Source: Anthopleura xanthogrammica (lineage: Eukaryota; Cnidaria; Anthozoa; Actiniaria; Actiniidae). From it: a stretch of DNA of 64,000 nucleotides. Position numbers and translations under genes: made by a program. Under the pieces are notes generated by a model. That model was not told where the DNA came from, did not search any database, and saw only the letters and a program-made list of their open reading frames with translations. Shown in pieces: positions 57,740 through 64,000 of the stretch. The DNA is taken from the NCBI GenBank assembly GCA_964019055.1, contig OZ025208.1, forward strand, positions 800,001-864,000, given 5' to 3'. Each line of letters starts with the position of its first letter. Positions within the stretch are counted from its first letter, which is position 1.

Positions 57740-59260
57740 AATGGATTTTTTTTAAAGAAACAAGTAGTTGACGAATGTTGGGGTAAAACATTGAATTTCC
57801 AAGTCATAAATAAATTATTTTTTTAGAAATAGTGTTTGTAAACGTGTAGCATTTAAGGCAATGGGCTCGCGCACTCGTGCGCATCTTTCTGCGCATTTTT
57901 TTTATTATTTAGAATTGTATAATATATTGACCAAAATGTGAAACAATACACTGTATTTATATAACTTGACAATTAGTCGCATGGCAGTCATTTTGTGTAT
58001 GTTCGATGACTCGAGGCATGCGCGACAAAACCCAGGGATTGGGCTACCTGTGTGCTTTCCGTTTGTCGCTCTTCATTTTGCGTTGCTTTACGACTTATAT
58101 CTTGTAAATGAATACGGTGACCTATACAATTTTTTCCTGAATTCGATGTCTTTTAACTAAAGCTAGTACATATCGAAAAAAATAAAAAATCTATCGGTTT
58201 GTTTTCGAGAAAATCGTGAAACATCATCTAAAAAAGACTTGACAATCGCACGTAATTTCGACTGTTTTTCAAGTTGGAAATGTCAAAACTTAGCATTTTT
58301 CCTGAACTTTGTGACATTAAACTGTTTTTCAAGGAAGTTTATTTACTTTAGTACCTCTGAAAGCCTCTGTTTTTCATATTGCAGCCACCAGAATTAAACT
58401 AGACGTAATAGTTTGAGAAGCGTTGTTTTCGTTCTAGACTCGCTGGGGAGTGCCGTGTTCAAGCTAACATAGCGCAAAATCTATGTCGATGACCCCCGAT
58501 TTTTGTTGTTGTTCTGTTTTGTCCATCTCAAAAACTATCTATATGCAAAATTATAGGAAAATCTATCGGTTAAATTTGCGCGAGCCCATTGCCTTAAAAT
58601 AGTGTTTGTAAACGTGTAGCATTTGAATGGGTTCCACGTCAATCAGAGAGATAATTTATTCATTCAACAAATTTTGAACCGAGTAAAAAAATCGAATATA
58701 TCTCAGTGAAAGAATCAAGGAGTTGATAAATTTTGATAAAGTTCTTTTAAAAATGTTTTTTTTAGGTCGGAAAAAAATATTTTCATTTCTGAATCAAGAT
58801 TGCCGTGATTGGCTTGCACGTCATTAACAGAGATAATTTATTCATCCACGACTGCCTAATAAGCTACAAAACAAGAGCGCAAGAATTCAAAATTTGAATG
58901 CAAACACTTCAGAAAATAAGAATAACATATAAAGAAACAAGCAGCTCACGAATTTTAGTCTTAGATAAGAAATTTCAAAAGTCAAAAAAAATATTTATCT
59001 GAATATAGAGGTTTGTAACACTTTAGTGGTTTCCACGTCACTCACTGAGATAATTTATTCATCCAACATGCGTTTTGAAAAGAGTTGGTGAGCTTCAAAA
59101 GAAGTACGAAAACCTCTCTTTCATTTTCTCAAATACTTGGAAAATAAAAAAATAAAAATTGGAAAAAATATAAAGAAACAAGTGGTTGCCGAATTTTGGC
59201 CCGCATGCGATGATGAATTTCTAGGTCCAAAAAAAATTACTTATCAGAACAGCAACTCAC
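57740..59260. repeat. Diverged tandem repeat, roughly 215-235 bp units
   Basis: Landmarks recur in the same order: AAAGAAACAAG-(AGTT/AGC/TGG)...CGAATTT (near 57757, 58932 and 59172), then a T/A-rich stretch with TTATTT/TTATCT. A CACGTCA-TCA--GAGATAATTTATTCATCCA-type segment then follows (near 58636, 58817 and 59034). The copies are old. A TIR element (57855-58595) interrupts the first unit. Confidence 0.6.
57855..58595. mobile_element. 741 bp TIR element between 28 bp direct repeats
   Basis: The ends are perfect 19 bp inverted repeats, AAGGCAATGGGCTCGCGCA (57855-57873) and its complement (58577-58595). The element is flanked by identical 28 bp direct repeats at 57827-57854 and 58597-58624 (beginning AAATAGTGTTTGTAAACGTG), with one extra A at 58596. 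The interior has no transposase. The 64-codon frame inside it is not credible. Confidence 0.75.
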
Positions 59261-59994
59261 ATGCATTTTGTACCGATTTTTTTCCTCTTCGCAATGGAAG
59301 ACTAATGAATTGAATATTATTCTTCTAGAATGAATTCTGAAAATAACTTATTCATTCAAATATCGGCCGCCATTTCGGAATTACAAAATAACTATAAGTG
59401 GAACTGGAGCTTTGGACACAAATTGTTGCCTGGGGTATAGAAATAAATACCCTAAATTGGAGGTTAAAATTACCCAAGGAAAACCCTTTTTTAATAGCTT
59501 TTAAAACCATTTTTTTTATCGAGTTTCCGTTTGGGAGTTTCGGCCGGCGCCAAGAAACGTGCTCGTATAATTATCTTAAAGACAAGTAATTTCCGAAGGA
59601 ACCCTGTATTGGCGCCATTAAATCTAACATTACTAAAATCAACCAGTTTTTAATCTCTCTTCCTTTTGTGATTGAAAATGGTTGGGGAGGGGAGGTTGAC
59701 TAGGGACGCTGGAGGCAGAAGCTTTCCACCCCACCACACCCCGTGGCCACTACCCATTCTTTAAGCTCTGCAGTCCCTGAACTTTTCCAAAAATGCCAAA
59801 CCTCCGAATCAAACGAAAAACACAAATAGGAAAGAAATAATGTTCCTCATTTTGTAAGTAATGTTCAAACACGGTAATTTGTGACCGTTTTCCGAACCGG
59901 TCGGTTGTACCTTTTATTAGAACTGTGGCTATAAATGAGCTCTAGGTTTTGAAAATAAAACGGTTCGAGCTGGTATGGATCAGCGCCAGATAAT

Positions 59995-60586
59995 TTAAGG
60001 TTACTGGAGACCTTCAGCGGTATCTTTCGTTTAAAACTCTCTCTACGCAACACTTTCAACAAAACCCGTATAAAACTATATATTGTTTTAAAGCTCATAT
60101 GATAAAGATTACGAAAAAAATATTTTTTGAAAGCAGTTTATTAATTTGAAACGATGCCGGGGCCTTAAACACAAAACGGGTACGTTCCGTAGACGTGAAT
60201 TAATGGACATGGCGTTAGCGCGTATATATTAATAAAAACACAAAAAGAATGTAGAATTCCCAAAAGTATCGAAAGTATAGCGTATTCAAAACGAAAAAGA
60301 AATCAGAAAGCGCCAGAGTTTCGAAGCGTGGTAGGACACGAATTTCATCACGCGGGAAAATCCAAAGAGTAACCGACTCAAGTACAATAGGATAACAAGA
60401 ATCACGACGCCTTCGGTTTGAATTTATTTTCCCTTCAAATCATGTTTATTTAAATAACTAACAAACTTTGAAAAATTCCGAAAAAAATTTTTGTTCAAAA
60501 AGAAAGATTAATATAACAATTTTTAATTAGTGAAATAAATTTTTTTTTAGAAACATTTTACCCGCGAAGGTCTCCAGTAACCTTAA
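59995..60586. mobile_element. Non-autonomous TIR element with TTAA ends
   Basis: The 21 bp termini at 59995-60015 and 60566-60586 are perfect inverted repeats and include TTAA at the outside (TTAAGGTTACTGGAGACCTT). TTAA flanks would fit a TTAA-targeting family such as piggyBac, although the TIR sequence itself is not a recognised piggyBac end. The 592 bp is non-coding, ending about 340 bp before the SNX19-like start. Confidence 0.7.
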
Positions 60587-60928
60587 GATATCTGGGTTTT
60601 ATTCTTCCGGTAATCACATTTTCAAGGGTCGACTTAGTATTTGTTCGTTTTTGTTATTAAAATTGACGGAAGCTAAAAGTGCAGACGCTTTGGGCTGTGG
60701 CTGTCACCAGATATGAGAATGGGTGTGAATTGGAGACATTTTATTTAGCTACGAATTCGAATGCACCGCGCCCTCCTACGCCCTTTACTAGCGGGTATCC
60801 AGCAATCGGGAGAAGTTCGGTTTTCCGACAGCTTACCGAAGAAGACCACTAGGCCTGGTCACGCAGGAAGTCATGTTTTTGGACAACAAATGGACATGGC
60901 GCAACATGACCAAAAACCATCATGAAAA

Positions 60929-63553
60929 ATGAAACTTTTAGCCTGTTTACTAGCCTTTCTAGCCTTCTTATTAACAGGATTTTCGTGGAAATGTGTGGTC
61001 TATTATTCGGTCTTCGCGCTTATCAGCTGGTGGTTTATTTATGTTTTTCTGTACAGTAAATATGAACTGGACTTTGAGGCGGTCTTTAAAGTGTTTGAGT
61101 GGGCTGGTTATGGAGCGCCACACTTGCTCGAAAATAAGAATTTTTCTTCTTCAGAAAACGCTGCAGATAGACAAACCAGCCTATGTAGGATACCCAAGCC
61201 TATATCTAAGAGGATAGACGTGGTTATACAAAATGTTAGCAGGGATTTCGTGTCGTCTTGGTATCGTGAAGTTGCAGAAGGTGATGTGTTCATTCAAGAA
61301 AGTAAGGAAGCACTACAGAAATTATCCGAGGAGGTTTACACTCGAATGACTAACTTAGACTCACATCATCTATCAGAACAAGTCATTATGGTCTTCCATG
61401 CACATCTAGAAAGGTTTAATAAAGCTGTCTGTGTCTTAAAAGACAAGGACCCGAACCTCAAGTTGGCCATAACGTCTTCCGAACTTCTTCATCAAACATA
61501 TGAATCTCAGATCCCAACAAAGCATCTCGCTTTAAAAAATTCTACTTCTGAGCTCAATTATTTAAGAACTGTCGTAGATTCTCTACTAGCTGCTTTATTG
61601 CCTCCAAATATCTTTAGCTGTGACATGGGGAGGTTCATTTTGAGGGAGATTTTAGCCGTTCAACTTGTGGATTTGGTGGACATGTTGACTGATCCAGACT
61701 GGGTGAATGAAGCCGTTATTGATCTTCTCTCTCCTCCGAGAAACCAGCTGTCAGATGTTTTGACAGATCAAAAACTAGACGATAAAAAAACCAGTGATCA
61801 AGCTATTAAAAAAGGCTTAAAATCGGTTGGAAGTTCGACTGGGAGAAGCGCTACTGGGATTTATGAAAATATTGAAAATATTCTGCCCGAAGGAGCGGAA
61901 AAGGAGATAATTTCTTCTTTTGAAGGACAGGTGGGGATCTCCGCGGAAGGACAAAAAACTTCAGATTTAGCGATTATTGATAATGGGATCAAAACAAGGT
62001 ATACAGATGATTCATTAGATCGAAGCAATGAACAACTGGGGAATAATTCTGATTCAATGGCTAATGAAAATATAAAAACTTGTTGTGGTTCTGGTAATGG
62101 GAATTTAATTTCTCAACAAGATGCAGAAAAAAATCTTGAAGGTACTGATTTGTCATCCTCTTGGGGCTATTTGCCCTCTACTGAGGACAAAACATTTCAA
62201 ACTCAAAGCTTCGAAACGATGAAACAAGAAGCAATAGAAAGAGAACGACTGAAAAATACTTCTACAAAATTTGTGGATCTTGGCTATGAAGTGAAGAAGC
62301 TTGGTACATGTTGTACAAGTTTTGAAGTAAGTGATGAAGTAGATGGAAATGTAAAGGATAAATTTGCGCAGATGAGGAAAAGAACTGGGTCATTGCCAGG
62401 AGAGTTGGACGTTGTATCAAATGGTGTTGCTAAGCAGAATGCAATACTTCACAAAGGGGGAAAAAGCTTTCAAAGATCAGTGAGTTTTCCGAGCAATATC
62501 TGCTCAGTTCTAGAAACTGATGAACCTCTTGATCCTGTCGAAAGACCACTACGATCTTCCACTATACACCCAATACCTGTTTACGGCTCACCGTATTATA
62601 ACATAAGCTTCTGCAGCAGTGATGGATCGTTTAAGTCGTTTAGTGATGACGACATGGATGTAGAAGAAGGAGAAGAAATGGACGAAGGTACTGATAGTGA
62701 TGATGAAATTTTAGAAGACATAGCACCATTACCAATCATGAAAGCTCCCCAAAAGAGTGCAATGCCAAAAGAAATTGACAGTGTAAGTGACAATATGAAT
62801 GGCAAGGGTAATGTATATAAAGATAATATTCGGCAAAGAAAACGCAGCTTTATAAAAAGCAGGGAATTTGTGCAAGACAGTTATGAAGTTAACACAGGGA
62901 CAACTGGAAGAACTGATGATACTTACGGGAAAAACAGTTTTGATAGTTTCCATGACAACAGATATAGATCTAATGGTTCAAAAGACAGTGATTCATCGGA
63001 TCCTCGTTCACCAATGGAAACCTCACCGCCAAAGCTTAGGCAGCTTGAATCAGACTCTTCGTTTAGCGATTCAGTGATTTTAGCAGGGAAAAAGTTTATC
63101 TCAAGTATTAAATCACCGGTTAAGAAATTTGGCTTCAGCAGTGGAAGCTCTAAGTCAGCTAGTACATCCTCCGGGGCAGATTCTATGGAGGTGAACGTGC
63201 CATCTAGTATCGATACTGCCTCTTTTGATTCTGATTTACCCTTCCATCGACCAATCCTTAAAACAAAGACAGATTCACCAAGCTCAGGGCGAAAGCTTTC
63301 TCGCAGCCATGCAGTAGTAGATGTGTCATCAGAGAGCGAAACAGAGACGTGGTATGGTACACCAGCAGCGTCAGTTAAGGAGGAGATAGTGTATGGAGTG
63401 CCGTCAAGTTCTTCAGGCGACACTACTGATAGTGATAATAGGACTGTCGTCAAGATTCATCCCAGTAAGCTGATTAGTATACCAAGTTCTGAGACGGCAT
63501 TGGAATCTGATTGGGAACCAGGAAGGAGTAAATTCACCCTTTATAGGATTGAA
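60929..63553 (+). CDS. SNX19: SNX19-like sorting nexin, first coding exon (3' partial)
   Basis: Codes for 875 residues before a splice donor (ATTGAA|GTAAGT, GT at 63554-63555, phase 0). The rest lies beyond the window. An N-terminal hydrophobic hairpin (MKLLACLLAFLAFLLTGFSW...CVVYYSVFALISWWFIYVFL) anchors it in the ER/endosomal membrane. A PXA domain follows at ~95-270 (IDVVIQNVSRDFVSSWYREV, TNLDSHHLSEQVIMVFHAHL, LPPNIFSCDMGRFILREILA, DMLTDPDWVNEAVIDLLSPP). Then comes a very long Ser/Asp/Glu-rich disordered linker (~275-865). The last residues (SKFTLYRIE) look like the first strand of a PX domain. The TM-PXA-long linker-PX order, with no RGS domain before the PX, fits SNX19 better than SNX13, SNX14 or SNX25. 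The linker is longer than in vertebrates. The PX and nexin-C domains should follow downstream. Confidence 0.82.
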
Positions 63554-63617
63554 GTAAGTGTGGAGATTTATTATATTTGTTGTACTGAGAAAATTATATA
63601 TTTTGTTCAAATTGTCA

Positions 63618-63835
63618 GTTCCATCCATCCATCCTTCTCTTCATTCATTCATTCATCGATCCATCCATCCATCCATCCATCCATCCATTCATCCATTCAT
63701 CTGTCTATCCATTCATCCATCCCTCCATCCATCTATTCATCCATCCACCCACCCACCCACAAATCCATCCATTCATCCATCCATTCAATCAATTATTCAT
63801 TCATTCATACATTTATTCATTCGTTCATATTTACT
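63618..63835. repeat. (ATCC)n microsatellite in SNX19 intron 1
   Basis: CATCCATC/CATTCATT tetramers begin about 65 bp after the donor. The exon frame happens to stay open through the donor and this repeat, but that extension encodes only His-Ser-Ile-Pro runs and is intronic. The remaining bases to 64000 are AT-rich intron. Confidence 0.93.
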
Positions 63836-64000
63836 TTCCAATTGTAATACAAAAGCATTCATTGTTTTTACATGGTCTTTATATTCTTTACCTAATCTCA
63901 CCTTATCAAAGTAACAAGTTTGTAGCAAAATTTTAGATTTATTTTATATAAAAGTAGGAAAGTGAGCTGTACAAAGCTTCAAAACTATGTTGTATGGTAA

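Noticed and set aside
63554..63847. C-terminal extension of the SNX19-like frame to 972 codons
   Set aside because: It crosses a strong GTAAGT donor and reads through an ATCC microsatellite; it is intron.

Overview
This is eukaryotic, metazoan DNA. It is AT-rich, with multi-exon genes that use GT-AG introns, long intergenic stretches, many microsatellites and many short inverted-repeat transposons. The gene content (a leucine-rich-repeat-type GPCR, secreted PAN-EGF-fibrinogen-like proteins, an ISL2EU-type DNA transposon, RBM24/38, FBXL15, CAP and SNX19 orthologues) best fits a cnidarian, probably an anthozoan such as a sea anemone or coral. The phylum is an inference from family resemblance; no species can be named.

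Layout. 0-3.6 kb: the 7TM exon of an LGR/relaxin-receptor-like GPCR plus two probable cytoplasmic-tail exons, with a tRNA-derived SINE and a LINE scrap between them. 4.8-8.95 kb: an apparently complete two-gene DNA transposon with 75-76 bp terminal inverted repeats. It carries a spliced SAP-SWIM-YqaJ nuclease gene on + and a THAP-DDE transposase gene on -, converging. 9.2-10.4 kb: a long ATCACT/CACCAT microsatellite. 11.3-13.1 kb (-): a single-exon F-box/LRR gene. 14.4-17.7 kb (-) and 21.6-24.2 kb (+): a divergent pair of secreted PAN-EGF genes. They share exon phases but have different C-terminal domains. 25.1-25.75 kb: a 665 bp purine-strand tract. 26.2-35.1 kb (-): a complete 14-exon gene for adenylyl cyclase-associated protein (CAP). 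35.1-45.8 kb: intergenic, with repeats only. 45.8-48.0 kb (+): a four-exon RBM24/RBM38-like gene. 48-55.5 kb: intergenic. 55.5-56.3 kb (+): single-exon FBXL15. 56.46-57.62 kb: a 13-copy tandem array whose 90 bp unit contains a tRNA-like module. 57.7-60.6 kb: diverged repeats and two TIR elements. 60.9 kb to the right edge (+): the first exon of an SNX19-like sorting nexin, continuing out of the window.

The host genes are ordinary, unlinked housekeeping, signalling and secreted-protein genes with no operon logic. The most notable content is mobile or repetitive: the ISL2EU-like element with both genes open, the tRNA-like tandem array, a 741 bp TIR element between identical 28 bp direct repeats, and a dozen or so MITE-like foldbacks. 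The PAN-EGF pair with different C-terminal domains also stands out. Exon joins were made by eye from reading frame, phase and splice consensus, without transcript evidence.
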